A stretch of 64,000 bases of DNA, from contig OX638345.1 of the NCBI GenBank assembly GCA_951813535.1, positions 3,960,608 through 4,024,607 of the forward strand, given 5' to 3'. Origin of the DNA: an uncultured Dehalococcoidia bacterium (GTDB taxonomy: Bacteria > Chloroflexota > Dehalococcoidia > Lucifugimonadales > UBA3495). Position numbers and translations under genes: made by a program. The notes below the pieces were generated by a model that worked only from the letters and a program-made list of their open reading frames with translations, made no database searches and was not told the origin of the DNA. Each line of letters begins with the position of its first letter. Position 1 is the stretch's first letter. Below are positions 18,701-28,998 of the stretch, in pieces.

Positions 18701-20983
18701 CCCGGTTTCCAGGTTGTAGGCATACAGGTTTAGGTCATCGCCGCCGGATGCCCAGATAAGAGTGCCGTTGGACCAGATGCCTTGCGGAAACTCGCTGCCT
18801 GAGCCCTGCAAACCCTCCAGGTCGGGCGCCACGGCCCAATCGAACTGAGCCGTGGACGCGCGGTTGATGACCAGGGTGTGGCTCGTGATGGTTGTTCCGT
18901 CCTGGGCGGTGACCTCAATGGTAACGCTGTTGCTGCCAACTCGGAGGTCAACCTGGTGGCCTTCGACGGTATCGTCAGCGTCCGTGGCGTCAAAGGAAAC
19001 CGTGCCCTTGAAGTGCCTAGGTGTGGCGTCCAGGGTGACCTGCCCCGTCGAATTCCCTACACCGTGCCGGAATTCGGTGGCGCCCGGGTCGACTCCGTGG
19101 ACAGCAACGCCGTCTACAGTGATGGAGCCCAGGTCTGTATTGTCGGACACCCGCATGTTGTAGGAGTAGACCTTGCCATCTTCGGTGTCCGATACCCACA
19201 ATGTCTCGCCGTCGCCCCAGATGGCCCCGGGGTTGTCATTCCCGGCGCCGTTCAGTGTCGTGTAGTGCACAGCCTGATTCAGGTCAATTTCCCTATCGGG
19301 GGACTGGAAACCCCGGACCCCGCCTCTTCCGGCGTCCACAACCAGCATGGTCACTCCGTCAAACCAGATTCCCGCCACTTGGTCAATCCCTGATCCCTCC
19401 AAATGAACATAGCGGAGTGCGGGGACTGTTTCGCCACTATCAAAATCGAATGCCTCTATGACGGGGCCGGTATTATCAGAGAGCCAAAGCGTCTCGCCGT
19501 CGGACCAGATGTCATAGTAAACGGCGCCCGCATCTCCCAGGTCGGTGAAGTCCTTTGCTGAATCCCGATCCCCGGTTTGCAGATCGTAGGCGTAGAGAGC
19601 CCTGTCGGCCGCGTCGACCACCCACATGGTCTCGCCGTTGGACCAGATACCCTTCGGGTCGGAGTTATCCAACGCGAGGCCAATGTCCCTGTCGGGCTCG
19701 CGTTCCCCAGTTGCCAGGACGTATGCATACAGCTGGCGATAGTCTCCCCCGGACACCCAGATGTAAGTGTCATCAGACCAGATGCCACCGGGAAATGCGC
19801 TTCCGGATCCCAGCAGACCCTCCAGGTCTTTCAAAACGGTCCAGCCGGTCTCGACGAGGGACCCGCGATTGACGCTAACGGAGTAGTCCTGAGTGGTGTT
19901 CCCGTCCTGGGCGGTGATGGTGAACATGATCGAGTTGCGGCCATGGTTCACGTCCACCTGGTGGCCGTCGGCGGTGTCGTCGGCGTCAATGGACTGGAGG
20001 CCCCTGAAAGTGACGGTGGCCTGTGGATGCGTAGGTTCAACCACCAGGGCAACCCTGGAGACCTCGTTCGCCACTCCGAAAGAGTATTCAGTGGAGCCCG
20101 GGAACAATATGGATGCAGGGCTGCCGTTCACGGTGATCGAACTGAGAGTGGCATCCGACGAGGCCTGCTGTTGACGTGCACTCTGGCTGCCCCCAATTTC
20201 GCCCTCTTTGGTCGGCTCTTCGACGACCTCCGGCGCGGCTGTGCTCTCGGCGTTGGCGTAGCTTGACCGCTCACTGAGGCCCGCCGGGTTCCTGGCCTTC
20301 ACACGGTAGACGTACCGAGTCTGCGGAGAGACTGAGGTGTCGGTGTACTCCGTATCCGAAGTGCCTGTGTCATCCTCTATGACAACGAATTCCCAGGAGC
20401 CTAGTCCGTCTCTGTAGGTATCGCCGTCCCTGGAACGGCGCAGCACCTGATAGCCGTCGATGCTGTCGTCCTGTGGGTCGTCCCATTGGATGGTGATTGA
20501 GTCATGAGAAGCGGAAGAGACGGTCAACCCTGTGGGACGCTCTGCGACTCCAGGGGTTTCCGCGTTGGCGTAGCTCGATCGCTCGCCGAGGCCCGCGGAA
20601 TTCCTGGCTTTCACCCGGTACACGTACCTTGTGCCAGGGGTAACCGTCGTGTCGGTGTACTCGGTTCCCGCACTCTCGGTGTCATCCTCGATGGCCACGA
20701 ATTCCCGAGCACCCAACCCGTCTCCATAGGTATCGCCGTCCCGGGAACGGCGCAGAACCTGGTAGTCTGTGATGCTGTCGTCCTGCGGATCGTCCCATGA
20801 AATGCTTACCGAGTGGTAGCCCTCCAGGGTAACTGCAAGCCCCGTAGGCGGGAGCGGCGGCGAGGTGCCCTGGGCCAGGGCAGTGCCGGAGACACTTGGA
20901 CTGAGTCCAATTGCAAGCGTTAAACAAAAGGCCGTCAGCACGATGAGGCTTCGGACGGAACACTTGGATACACTCAGGGACAA
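15725..20983 (-). CDS. Giant secreted modular protein (FN3, cadherin-like, propeller repeats)
   Basis: 1752 residues from TTG 20983, supported by GGAGG 7 nt upstream. A signal peptide (about 1-38) precedes two near-identical fibronectin III domains (about 43-140 and 147-245, each with SWDDPQDD or QWDDPQDD and RYVYRVKARN). Next come four cadherin-like beta-sandwich modules (each with GHQVD or GYQVD and ITAQDG/VTAQDG). Between them are three blocks of about six repeats built on GIWSDGETMWV and LYAYDL, which look like beta-propellers. The C-terminus has three PPC-like domains (GDVDWIKV, DTDWFRTNL). It is probably exported and involved in adhesion or host/particle contact. Confidence 0.8.
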   Translation of the reverse strand: MSLSVSKCSVRSLIVLTAFCLTLAIGLSPSVSGTALAQGTSPPLPPTGLAVTLEGYHSVSISWDDPQDDSITDYQVLRRSRDGDTYGDGLGAREFVAIEDDTESAGTEYTDTTVTPGTRYVYRVKARNSAGLGERSSYANAETPGVAERPTGLTVSSASHDSITIQWDDPQDDSIDGYQVLRRSRDGDTYRDGLGSWEFVVIEDDTGTSDTEYTDTSVSPQTRYVYRVKARNPAGLSERSSYANAESTAAPEVVEEPTKEGEIGGSQSARQQQASSDATLSSITVNGSPASILFPGSTEYSFGVANEVSRVALVVEPTHPQATVTFRGLQSIDADDTADGHQVDVNHGRNSIMFTITAQDGNTTQDYSVSVNRGSLVETGWTVLKDLEGLLGSGSAFPGGIWSDDTYIWVSGGDYRQLYAYVLATGEREPDRDIGLALDNSDPKGIWSNGETMWVVDAADRALYAYDLQTGDRDSAKDFTDLGDAGAVYYDIWSDGETLWLSDNTGPVIEAFDFDSGETVPALRYVHLEGSGIDQVAGIWFDGVTMLVVDAGRGGVRGFQSPDREIDLNQAVHYTTLNGAGNDNPGAIWGDGETLWVSDTEDGKVYSYNMRVSDNTDLGSITVDGVAVHGVDPGATEFRHGVGNSTGQVTLDATPRHFKGTVSFDATDADDTVEGHQVDLRVGSNSVTIEVTAQDGTTITSHTLVINRASTAQFDWAVAPDLEGLQGSGSEFPQGIWSNGTLIWASGGDDLNLYAYNLETGERESDRDIGLDAENGDAKGIWSDDATMWVLDSADRKLYAYNLGTGARDQARDFGVFGDDEGDYYGVWSNGETIWLSNGNVTLMNSRYAKLEAYDFDSGNRVPALDYIGFEPSGQDHTAGIWSDGVTMWVVNPSKNVISAYDSPESEVNQGYDFQRLNAAGNTSPGDIWSDGETMWVTDSEDGKIYSYNMRASSNAELGSLIAGGRILLGFEPDRHSYSLGLGGKVSQASVQAYPRQAFASVSYSPEDAVPNLGGYQVDLETGANIVTITVTAQDGVTTENYTVSMNRGDPDPFGWKAYDDFDTRTMTGDRSPGGLASDGSTMWVADEVDLKLYSYDIRTKAHKPDLDITLDPAQDSPGGMWVYGTTMLVHDVHDGKLYAYDTETGDRDGSKDLNLSEGELSTYYGVWSDGDTAWLSQRNGELVAYDLSTGTRAEDEDFDALHGTDGINGLGVWSDGATIWVVDSANDRLRALNAFTGEPDPEKDFITIRNGDLGGARGIWSDGETMWVSDTVAKKVYSYNMPVSDSADLRKVLVDGEEAVGSTLDGGWYATVDSTTTEVTVSATAAQLESSASLGGDDNDAVADGHQLAIPHLAAKMTITVTAQNGDTREHTLVISRVNADSAPKVQVGGSATGDIVKGELFDVLAVDLVTDELYRFELEGTNNGDGTLKGPKLMGLFKRVRGTAIPVGEKADFPGGRGTNSSEVYHEPKPEGQGKATKATYYIVVGGDTGATGDYRLSFSYEDEATADSTTSAAAEVLLSSKSSGKRGRYHFRGAIGEPGDVDWIKVILEADQMYRIVVKSKTTGNLRTLSEPLLWLYIDDGTVDYIQGTLAVPSVRERQARIHYYAKSEAVYYISVSAYEDDTGSYDLLVMEVEDDCQPDNTSTHDSIASGENKDARIDYRGDTDWFRTNLTGGTTYTIEASGGDGARPLAYLKVLIFDGSGKKVETGELNSGEQTSVATYTPGRDGTYFIVVTSLENLTGNYKLSMSE

Positions 20984-21435
20984 AATCTAACCTCCGCTCA
21001 ATCAACTTGCTTCGGCGTGGAACTAGTTCGCCGATGGCGGCGCTGTCCTGTGAATCGACTTGATTGCAGTGCCGCCTGCACTCTCAACCTACGCGCAGGC
21101 TGTGAATATCGTGTGGAATCAACAGGGAAAATTATGGAGATTGTGTGGGAATTTTGTGAGACCGGAGGACTCTAGGCTGTGCACAGGCGGAAGTCGGCAC
21201 ATCGAGTCAGCGCCACGGGTCGTGGCCCTCGAGCAGCAAAGATCGAACCTGGTCAAGACCCTCAGGGGCTTGAGTTGGCTGCGATTGAGAGAGGGGCTGT
21301 ACCCTACGGTGAAGGTGGGGGAGAAATTGCGAACTCTGGGCTGGAAGGTTTTCCGGCGCAGAATGGACCGACGACTCTGGAAAAACCCTCACCTTAAGGA
21401 TGTGGCTCGACACCAGACACTCGGCTTTGGGTTTG
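20984..21435. other. Intergenic region upstream of the giant gene
   Basis: Probably contains the leftward promoter of the 1752-residue gene. AT-rich patches lie at 21105-21155. An open rightward frame (21060-21608) has no ribosome site and mostly random composition. Confidence 0.4.
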
Positions 21436-21690
21436 CACGAGCCGGTTCTTCACGGCCCAGATCACCAGTTCCTGCTTGGTGTTCAGCCCCAGCTTGTCCT
21501 GTATGCGGGAGATCGTGTTCCGAACTGTTCACCGGACTGATGCTCTTCGCATCTGCTATACGGGCATACGGGTCGCCGCTTGCAAACGATGCGAGAAGCT
21601 CCTTCTAACGCTCGGTCAGGACGTTCGAAGTGCCGCGGGTCTTCTCCCAGAGCTCATCGCGGACCATCGCAAGGGTGTCAAGGGCGGCGG
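21436..21690 (-). pseudogene. LuxR/NarL regulator HTH relic
   Basis: Reverse strand: VLTER, an in-frame TAG, then KELLASFASGDPYARIADAK, then after a frameshift TVRNTISRIQDKLGLNTKQE and LVIWAVKNRLV. It aligns end to end with the HTH of the intact regulator at 2763 (TVRNTIYRIQDKLG). A stop codon, a frameshift and a missing receiver domain make it a clear pseudogene. Confidence 0.75.
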
Positions 21691-21735
21691 AAAACTGTAC
21701 CACTTGGACTGTCGACGTCCAGCGAAAGGGTCCTG

Positions 21736-22338
21736 ACTAACTGGCCAGCGAAAATGTCACATTATGGAGAATGTGACATTGACCCCAAAAGAGCAGAGCA
21801 GACTTCGGGTTCTCAACAGCCTGGCAGAAGAGCATATGACCCTGGACCAGGCAGCCGAGTTGATGGGAATAACTTCCCGCCACGCCCGACGCATTTTGGC
21901 GACCTACCGTCAACACGGTGCGTCGGCTTTGGCACATGGCCATCGCGGTCGCCGACCTGTCAACACCACGCCCGAGGCGCTAATCGCCGACGTGGCGCAC
22001 CTGGCTCGTACTGGGTACGCTGGCGTCAAGCACACCCACCTCGCGGAACTGCTGGCGGAGCGGGAAGGCATCCACATCGGCAGGACCACTCTGCGACGGG
22101 TCTTGCTGGACGCTGGGTTGAGCAGTCCCCGCCGCCGCCGACCGCCCAAACACCGGGTCCGTCGGCAACGGATGCCCGGGAGGGAATGCTGATCCAGATG
22201 GACAGCAGCCATCACCCGTGGCTGGGCGACCTGGCCCCACCGTTCACGTTGCTGATCGCGGTAGACGATGCCACCGGCACCGCGGTGGGCGCCTGGTTCT
22301 CTGAGCAGGAGGACTCCCACAACTATTTCCTGCTGACT
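21736..22338 (+). pseudogene. ISNCY-type transposase, frameshifted and 3'-truncated
   Basis: ATG 21764 begins LTPKEQSRLRVLNSLAEEHM and a helix-turn-helix (DQAAELMGITSRHARRILA), then GHRGRRPVNTT, TTLRRVLLDAGLSSPRRRR. A one-base loss near 22178 shifts the frame to REGMLIQMDSSHHPWLGD and LLIAVDDATG, the start of the DDE core. The protein stops making sense at about 22338, where a second transposase begins on the other strand. A 10-bp inverted repeat (AATGTCACAT / ATGTGACATT, 21753-21780) spans the start and may be a binding site. The 3' half is lost. Confidence 0.75.
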
Positions 22339-23081
22339 CGATGCCCCGCTCGGCTCAATACTTGATCAGCGTTTCGTTGATGAACACGCTGTCGTTGTCC
22401 GAGTCTATGCCTTTGACGGGGAAGGGCAACTGTCGCCCGATGGCCTCCAGTCCTGCCACCACCAGGGACCTGCTCCCGAGCCAGCAGTGGAACGGCCTCG
22501 GTCCAGCCGGTGCAGATATCGGTGGCCACCAGGCTGTGGATCATGGAGCCCCACAAGGAGCCGCCGTGGTGGACCACCAGGTCAATCTCCAGGTGTCCCG
22601 GTGGCAGCTCATTCCAATCGGCGAAGGTCCGCACCGGAATATTGCGGCCCAGCGACTGTTGGCTCCTTCGTCTGAGCTGGCGGGTTGCCGGTGTCCTGAT
22701 GGGCTGGAGCAGTCGGTCCAGGGTGGCGGCGCTGGCCGCCAGCAGCCGTTGGCGCACCCCAGGGTCCAGATCCAGGTGGCCATGGCGCACCATGGACTCC
22801 ACCAGGTGGGGCAATGCCGCCTTCAGCCGCTTGCCGCAGATCCGGTCAGCCGCTTCCCAGACCAGGATCACTGCTTCTCTCACGGCCTCGTCGTAGATGC
22901 GCCGGCCCTTCACGGCGGGCTGCTGCTCTCCGTCGTCGCCGTACTGTCCCAGCAACCTGATGCCATGCTTGCGGTGGTGGCCGGTTACCGCGATGAACTC
23001 GTCCAGAATCCGGCTTTGCTCCCGCTTGGATGAGGCTCGGTAGCGGTCTCGGATCGTAGCCAGCAATTCCCGTTTTGCCAT
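22339..23081 (-). pseudogene. DDE integrase-type transposase, truncated and frameshifted
   Basis: From ATG 23081 the protein reads MAKRELLATIRDRYRASSKR, then ILDEFIAVTGHHRKHGIRLL, with the catalytic start GHLEIDLVVHHGGS and MIHSLVATDICTGWTE. An indel near 22465 shifts the frame; the next frame resumes as LVVAGLEAIGRQLPFPVKGI, DSDNDSVFINETLIKY. The catalytic glutamate region is missing because the element is cut at about 22339 against the ISNCY relic. Its outer end (23123-23184) matches orphan ends at 9133, 42317 and 44712. I do not assign an IS family with confidence. Confidence 0.7.
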
Positions 23082-23122
23082 CTGGCTGATGCCTCCTCCC
23101 ACGCGATTGCGTCCCCGATTTT

Positions 23123-23184
23123 GGGTAACATTTTATTTGAGGCAATCATTTGCGTTGGGTAACGATTTTGTTGAGGCAATGCGG
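23123..23184 (-). repeat. IS terminal region with two tandem units
   Basis: GGGTAACATTTTATTTGAGG then CAAT, a 10-bp spacer, GGGTAACGATTTTGTTGAGG then CAATGCGG. The two units look like a transposase double site. This is the only copy next to transposase coding sequence, so it anchors the family. Confidence 0.7.
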
Positions 23185-23430
23185 CCCATTCGTTGTTTAC
23201 GTTCCTGTACTTCTTGACCTACGCTGACATGCGCAAGAGAAGGGCGTCGACATCGCCCTGTCCATGGATTTCGTAACGCTTGCGATCAACGACGCCTACG
23301 AGGTCAGGGTAACTGTTCACATTTGAGGAGTCGCTGGCGGTTTGCGACGCACATTTTGTGCCGGAGTGACCGCACCGAAGAGGCAGGAATCGCGGCGGAT
23401 CCCGTCAGTCTGGAAACAGTTACCAAACCC

Positions 23431-23564
23431 CACGCGTACCCGGTTTAACTCGAAATGTCATTGCGAGCGAAGCGTGGCAATCTCGTGATGGCAGCCGGGG
23501 TTTGTTCCAGCGATGAGATCGCCACGTCGCTACGCTCCTCGCGATGACAAACTGGGTACGCGTG
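23431..23564. repeat. MITE-like element A (palindromic core in shared termini)
   Basis: Outer 16-bp inverted repeats CACGCGTACCCGGTTT and AAACTGGGTACGCGTG (15 of 16 paired) enclose a ~94-bp imperfect palindrome (23456-23549). The core begins TGTCATTGCGAG and ends CTCGCGATGACA, with TGGCAATCTC/GAGATCGCCA inside. The core resembles a widely scattered bacterial repeat that yields spurious HREERSDVAIS-like peptides. It lies just beyond the 3' end of the 1015-residue gene. Confidence 0.75.
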
Positions 23565-23599
23565 AGTGATGCAAACGGGAGTATTTTGCCGGCGTTTGG

Positions 23600-26500
23600 C
23601 TACTCCTCTATAAGCACCTTCAGGTGGCCGACGATGAAGCCGTCCAGGTCGGATGTGTGGACTATTTCCTGCCAGGAATTGGCAGCGTCGGTGCTGGCGG
23701 TGAGGGTCACGGTCTCGGGAGTGGACCAGTTCTCCGCGGAGAAGGTCAGGGTTTGGTTGCTGGCGGACAGATGCGTTGCCGGCGAGATGGAAAGGTTCAC
23801 GGTGACGTCCTGGGTGGGTTGTGCGCCCAGGGCCACGGTGTAGGTGCCGGTTCCTCCCTCGCTGATGGTGAGGCTGTAGTCGCTGATGACCGGCCAATTG
23901 GTGGCGGTGGCGTGGGGCAGCGTCGAGTCATTGGCAACTGGCTGATTGGAGAAATGATCCAGGGGGTTCAGGGCGTGGTCGACGATGACGCCGGGCACGT
24001 TGCGTGCGAAGACGTCGTCGTGGCCCACCTCAACCTCCTGGCCCTGCGTGATCGCCGTGTCCAGAGTGAGGGTGAGCTCCTTGCCGGAGATGGCCGCGGC
24101 GCTGGTGTGGTCGCGGTGGCCGTCGACGAATATATCGATGACGGCACGGAGGTACACTCCCACGTCTATACCCGCGAAGTTGCTCAACGTCCGCAGATTG
24201 GGTCGCACCTGGATATCCTCGCTGAAGGTGAGGATAACCCGCGAGCCGTCGGCGGAGGAGCGTGCGCTTCGGAGCGCCGGCGCGACCTCCGCCACGGGGT
24301 GACCGGGGAAGGTTGTGCGTTTGATGGAAAAGTCGGGTTCGCTGCCGGCCGGGCCAGCGATGGTGGCGCCGTTGCGGCTGAGGCCGTTCTCGACGACGCT
24401 GATGCCGTCGGAGGACTCTTCACCAGTTTGGACGGTGTAGGAGAAGATCAGAACCTGACCGGTGTTGACCGGGGCCGGGCTGGACACAGGCTGGGTGACC
24501 CGGCTGAAGGCGGCAGTGCGAGCATCTCCGCCCACGTCCAGGGACAGCGTGGGCGCGCCGGTGACGGTCACCTCGTCGTCGAACGTGACCGACAGTTCGA
24601 TGACATCGCCCATTTCGTAGATGCCGTCTTCGCCGGGCGTTGAGACGACATCCACTGACCTGACGTGGGGGTGGCCGGAAACCAGATGATTGGGATCGTC
24701 GTCGAAGCCGGGAACGTGGGGGTTGACGGGATTCATCACGCCGACCTGGTAGACCTTGCCGTCGGTGGCGAAGCCGTCGTTGGCGCCGGAAGCGAGGGAG
24801 ACTCCGGTATAGTCCAGGTCCTCCTCCTGAACGGTGTAGGAGAAGATCAGGGTGTTGGTGTCTGAGCCGGAGGTGTAGGTTGCGGCGCGTTGCGTGGGGC
24901 CCGACTCGTCGAGCTCGATGGACACGTATGGTGAGCCCTGGACGGTGACGGGTTCTCCGAACTCGACCGCGATTTCGATGGTTTCGCCCAGACGGTAGAA
25001 GGGTGCCCGGGCGGGCGTCGAGACGATTCGGCTGGCGACGGCGCTGGGGAGCAGTCCCCGGACAACCTGCGACGACTGGGGAGCCAGGGCGGGAATTCGC
25101 TCGTTCACCGACGTCTCCCCATCGGCCTGGAGGACGGAGCCGGAACCGGAGAAACCGTCCTGGGAGGGTATGGAGATGCCGTTGGCAGCCACGTCCCCTT
25201 GAGCAACCTCGTAGCTGAAGGTGAGGGTGTCGGTGGTAGAACCCTCTTCGTAACCGGCGAGGACGGTGCGGTTGTCGAGCAAGATCCGGAGGGCGGGGGT
25301 GGGCTGGACCGATACCGGGCGACTGAAGGTGACGGAGATCCGGATGCGGTCCTGGATGCGATAGTAGGTGCCGTTGGGAGGAGTGGAGGTCACATCCGTG
25401 GCCGTGATGACCGGGCGACCGTCCACCCCGTGACCTATCTGGTTTCGCAGACCGGCGTAGATGGGGCTGATATCCGTCGAATCGGCGGCGTCCGTGATGG
25501 AACCGTTGCCGACCAGGCCGTACCTGGTGCCGTCGGCGTGGAAGCCGCCGTCGCCCACGGTCACGCCGTCTGGATCGTGGTCGCGGTCCTGCACCTGGTA
25601 CCGGAACACGAGAGTGTCGGTGCCGGACCCGCGATGGTAGGAAGCCCCGCGCCAGGAGTCTTCGCCTCCGCCCAGGAACAGTGAGAGCTGGACGTCGCCG
25701 TCAACCTGGACGGGCAGGCTGAAGCGCATCTGGGCTTCGATATGCTCGCCCGAGGCGTAGGCTAGGCCGTCAGCGGGGGCGGAGACCAGGGAAACCTGAT
25801 CAACGTGGTTCCAGCCCTGGACCAGGTGGTTGACGTCAACGGGGACGCCAATGTATCGGGAATTGACGGTCTCCCGGTCGTCGGAGGTGTGGATGGATCC
25901 GTCGCCGCCGTAGTCGCTGCCGGGAATCTCGATTCCGTCGGTGTCGAAATCATCGCCGGCAATATGGTACTCGAAGGTGAGCGTGTCGGTTCCGGAACCG
26001 CTGATGTAACGGGCGGACCGGTGCCGAACGTCGGAACCCTGGCCGATCAGGAGACCCACGTTGACGGAGCCGCCTTCGACCATGACGTTTTCGGTGAACT
26101 GTTGGCGGATGCGTATGGTGTCGTCTCGTTCGTATGTGCCGCCGGTGGGACGGGAATCGATCCACGTGCGGACGGCGCCGGGTCCGTCGTCATCATGGAT
26201 CTCGATGCCGCAGGCGCCGCCGCCGGATCCGCCGGAGGCAGCGTTGACGGCGCGGACAATGAATTGTTCCTTGAGTTCGCTGAACGCATCCTCCTTGGTG
26301 TGGAAGGTGCGTCCCATGCGGCCATGCCGGGACTGGGAGCGGTTGCTGGCCTGGCCTTCGCGGTGGAGCGGCTCGTAGTCCGATTCGTCGGCGGTGCCGG
26401 CGTCCGTGGTCCAGTAGACCTTGATGGTCGTGGTGCCAAAGTAGGAAGACCCCTCGTTGGTGGCGTGCAGTCGGAATGTGTCGCCCTCGGTCGTGTGATC

Positions 26501-26647
26501 ATCGCTACACTCGATGGCCACCGACGAGGCGTAGGCTGATGCGTCAGGCGGATCCTGGACGGCCAACGACACGAAAGAGCCCAATATGAAGAGCAGAACG
26601 AGAACGGCGAGCCTGAACGGTTTTGAAGCATTAAATATCGGACGCAT
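23600..26647 (-). CDS. Large secreted Calx-beta/beta-repeat protein
   Basis: 1015 residues from ATG 26647 (GAGGAG 9 nt upstream). A signal peptide (LAVLVLLFILGSFVSLAVQ) precedes a Calx-beta-like domain with SRHGRMGRTFHTKEDAFSEL and an IEIHDDDGP end. Five ~110-residue repeats follow, marked by SGSGTDTLTFEY, RGSGTDTLVFRY, EGSTTDTLTFSY and SGSDTNTLIFSY. Then come a SwmB-like segment (SSADGSRVILTFSEDIQV) and a final Calx-beta-like stretch (YSLTISEGGTGTYTVALG). There is no anchor. It shares its N-terminal signature with the 32727-34625 protein. Likely an extracellular adhesin-like or matrix protein; ligand unknown. Confidence 0.75.
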   Translation of the reverse strand: MRPIFNASKPFRLAVLVLLFILGSFVSLAVQDPPDASAYASSVAIECSDDHTTEGDTFRLHATNEGSSYFGTTTIKVYWTTDAGTADESDYEPLHREGQASNRSQSRHGRMGRTFHTKEDAFSELKEQFIVRAVNAASGGSGGGACGIEIHDDDGPGAVRTWIDSRPTGGTYERDDTIRIRQQFTENVMVEGGSVNVGLLIGQGSDVRHRSARYISGSGTDTLTFEYHIAGDDFDTDGIEIPGSDYGGDGSIHTSDDRETVNSRYIGVPVDVNHLVQGWNHVDQVSLVSAPADGLAYASGEHIEAQMRFSLPVQVDGDVQLSLFLGGGEDSWRGASYHRGSGTDTLVFRYQVQDRDHDPDGVTVGDGGFHADGTRYGLVGNGSITDAADSTDISPIYAGLRNQIGHGVDGRPVITATDVTSTPPNGTYYRIQDRIRISVTFSRPVSVQPTPALRILLDNRTVLAGYEEGSTTDTLTFSYEVAQGDVAANGISIPSQDGFSGSGSVLQADGETSVNERIPALAPQSSQVVRGLLPSAVASRIVSTPARAPFYRLGETIEIAVEFGEPVTVQGSPYVSIELDESGPTQRAATYTSGSDTNTLIFSYTVQEEDLDYTGVSLASGANDGFATDGKVYQVGVMNPVNPHVPGFDDDPNHLVSGHPHVRSVDVVSTPGEDGIYEMGDVIELSVTFDDEVTVTGAPTLSLDVGGDARTAAFSRVTQPVSSPAPVNTGQVLIFSYTVQTGEESSDGISVVENGLSRNGATIAGPAGSEPDFSIKRTTFPGHPVAEVAPALRSARSSADGSRVILTFSEDIQVRPNLRTLSNFAGIDVGVYLRAVIDIFVDGHRDHTSAAAISGKELTLTLDTAITQGQEVEVGHDDVFARNVPGVIVDHALNPLDHFSNQPVANDSTLPHATATNWPVISDYSLTISEGGTGTYTVALGAQPTQDVTVNLSISPATHLSASNQTLTFSAENWSTPETVTLTASTDAANSWQEIVHTSDLDGFIVGHLKVLIEE

Positions 26648-26662
26648 GGCGTGTGAACTCCT

Positions 26663-26674
26663 CGGTTATAACCG
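26663..26674. promoter_or_regulatory. Perfect 12-bp palindrome upstream of 1015-residue gene
   Basis: CGGTTATAACCG ends directly 5' of the GAGGAG ribosome site of the leftward gene. Its symmetry and position suit a dimeric repressor operator, but it could be chance. Confidence 0.35.
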
Positions 26675-26886
26675 GACATGGGTGAGGGTATGGCGGCGTC
26701 ACCGGGACGCGTTCGGCCGCGCACGTTATGGCCGCGGGCAGCATTTATTCGGCAAGCGCATGGAACTCGCCGGCAACGGATTACGATAGCCGCAGGCTAC
26801 ATAGAGCCTGTGAAAATCGTGTGAAATTCATACTCGCAAGCGTGAATGTTTCGTGAAAGAGACGTGAGATTCATCCTGCTGACCAA

Positions 26887-27045
26887 CGCCGTTCAGCGTT
26901 GGTTCTTGCGTCCATCGGGCTGGCGTGGCATTTCGTCGAGGTTGTGGTCGCCTTCTGGGCCGGCGCCAGAGTTGGCAGCGTTGCGCTGATTGCCTGCGGC
27001 CTGGACAGCATGATCGAGCTCTTTGCCGGCGGAATGCTGGCGTGA
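26887..27045 (+). pseudogene. Cation diffusion facilitator (CDF) transporter fragment
   Basis: The forward frame reads ALVLASIGLAWHFVEVVVAF, then WAGARVGSVALIACGLDSMI, ELFAGGMLA and a stop at 27043. This fits the first two membrane helices of CDF/ZIP-like metal exporters, where a W-x-x-x-E-g-x-v-A helix is followed by G-S-x-A-L-x-x-x-G-x-D-S-x-x-E with the metal-binding aspartate. The start and everything after TM2 are missing. Confidence 0.6.
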
Positions 27046-27291
27046 TGATTGAGTAAAAACAGGAAGGGCACGAACATGAGGCAGCGGAGCACCGAGCACA
27101 GAGGCCGATCGCCATCTCTTCTTCGCGATGGAGACCTACGTCGCCCTGCACTCCGCCGCCAGCCTGGCCGAGTGTTGCCTGAGCCGGAACCGAGCCTGGT
27201 GGCATCGGGATCGCGATGGCCAGCGCCGTGGCGGTGAGCACCTTCCACGTAGCGAAGATGGGGTCGATTCCGGTAGCAACTGTCTTTAATG

Positions 27292-28455
<1,164 letters not shown>

Positions 28456-28719
28456 CGAATCCACCGATGGGATGGGGTGAGGTGGGTCAGGCGAGATATG
28501 AAAAGTGAGGTGGAACGGTGGGTAGGGCGTTGACCCCGACGCATTGGGACTGGCGCTGAGTGTGGCAGCCGCGCCAAGGGGATATTTTACGGGCCGCAGC
28601 CCCGGCGAGGGGGGAGATCAGCGGTGCAATTGCAGCAGGACACAGGCTGGTCCGAGCCTGGCGCAGACCCGCGAGGCAGTTTGGCAATCCGGTGGACGGG
28701 TCAGGCGTCGTGAATGGCG

Positions 28720-28998
28720 TCAGGATGGGAGAGGCAGGGCGCGCAGTCCAGCGAGGGCGGAGTTAAACTGGTTCTGCCAGGGCCAGCCCTGGGGCAGGTG
28801 CAGGGTGAGGCGCCGCGCCTTGTGGGTGAGCCGTCCGGCCAAGGAGAGGAAGCGCCGCCGCAGGGTTTTGGTGGTTACCAGTTGCTCTCCCAGACCGAGG
28901 CGCCCAGTCCAACGGGCCAAATTGTGGGCCATGATCTGGACGGCGAGCCAGGGGGCGTTTGCGGGGGAACGGCCGGCGCTTCGGTAGATCCACCTTCA
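28720..28998 (-). pseudogene. IS1380-type transposase C-terminal fragment
   Basis: The reverse strand reads RSPANAPWLAVQIMAHNLAR, WTGRLGLGEQLVTTKTLRRR, then LTLHLPQGWPWQNQFNSALA and a stop at 28720. This is the characteristic end of IS1380-family transposases. The N-terminal ~75% with the DDE residues is missing. Confidence 0.75.

Noticed and set aside
23445-23897. Reverse-strand peptide with CHREERSDVAIS and RFARNDIS
   Set aside because: This peptide is the translation of the palindromic core of element A, a known source of false genes.
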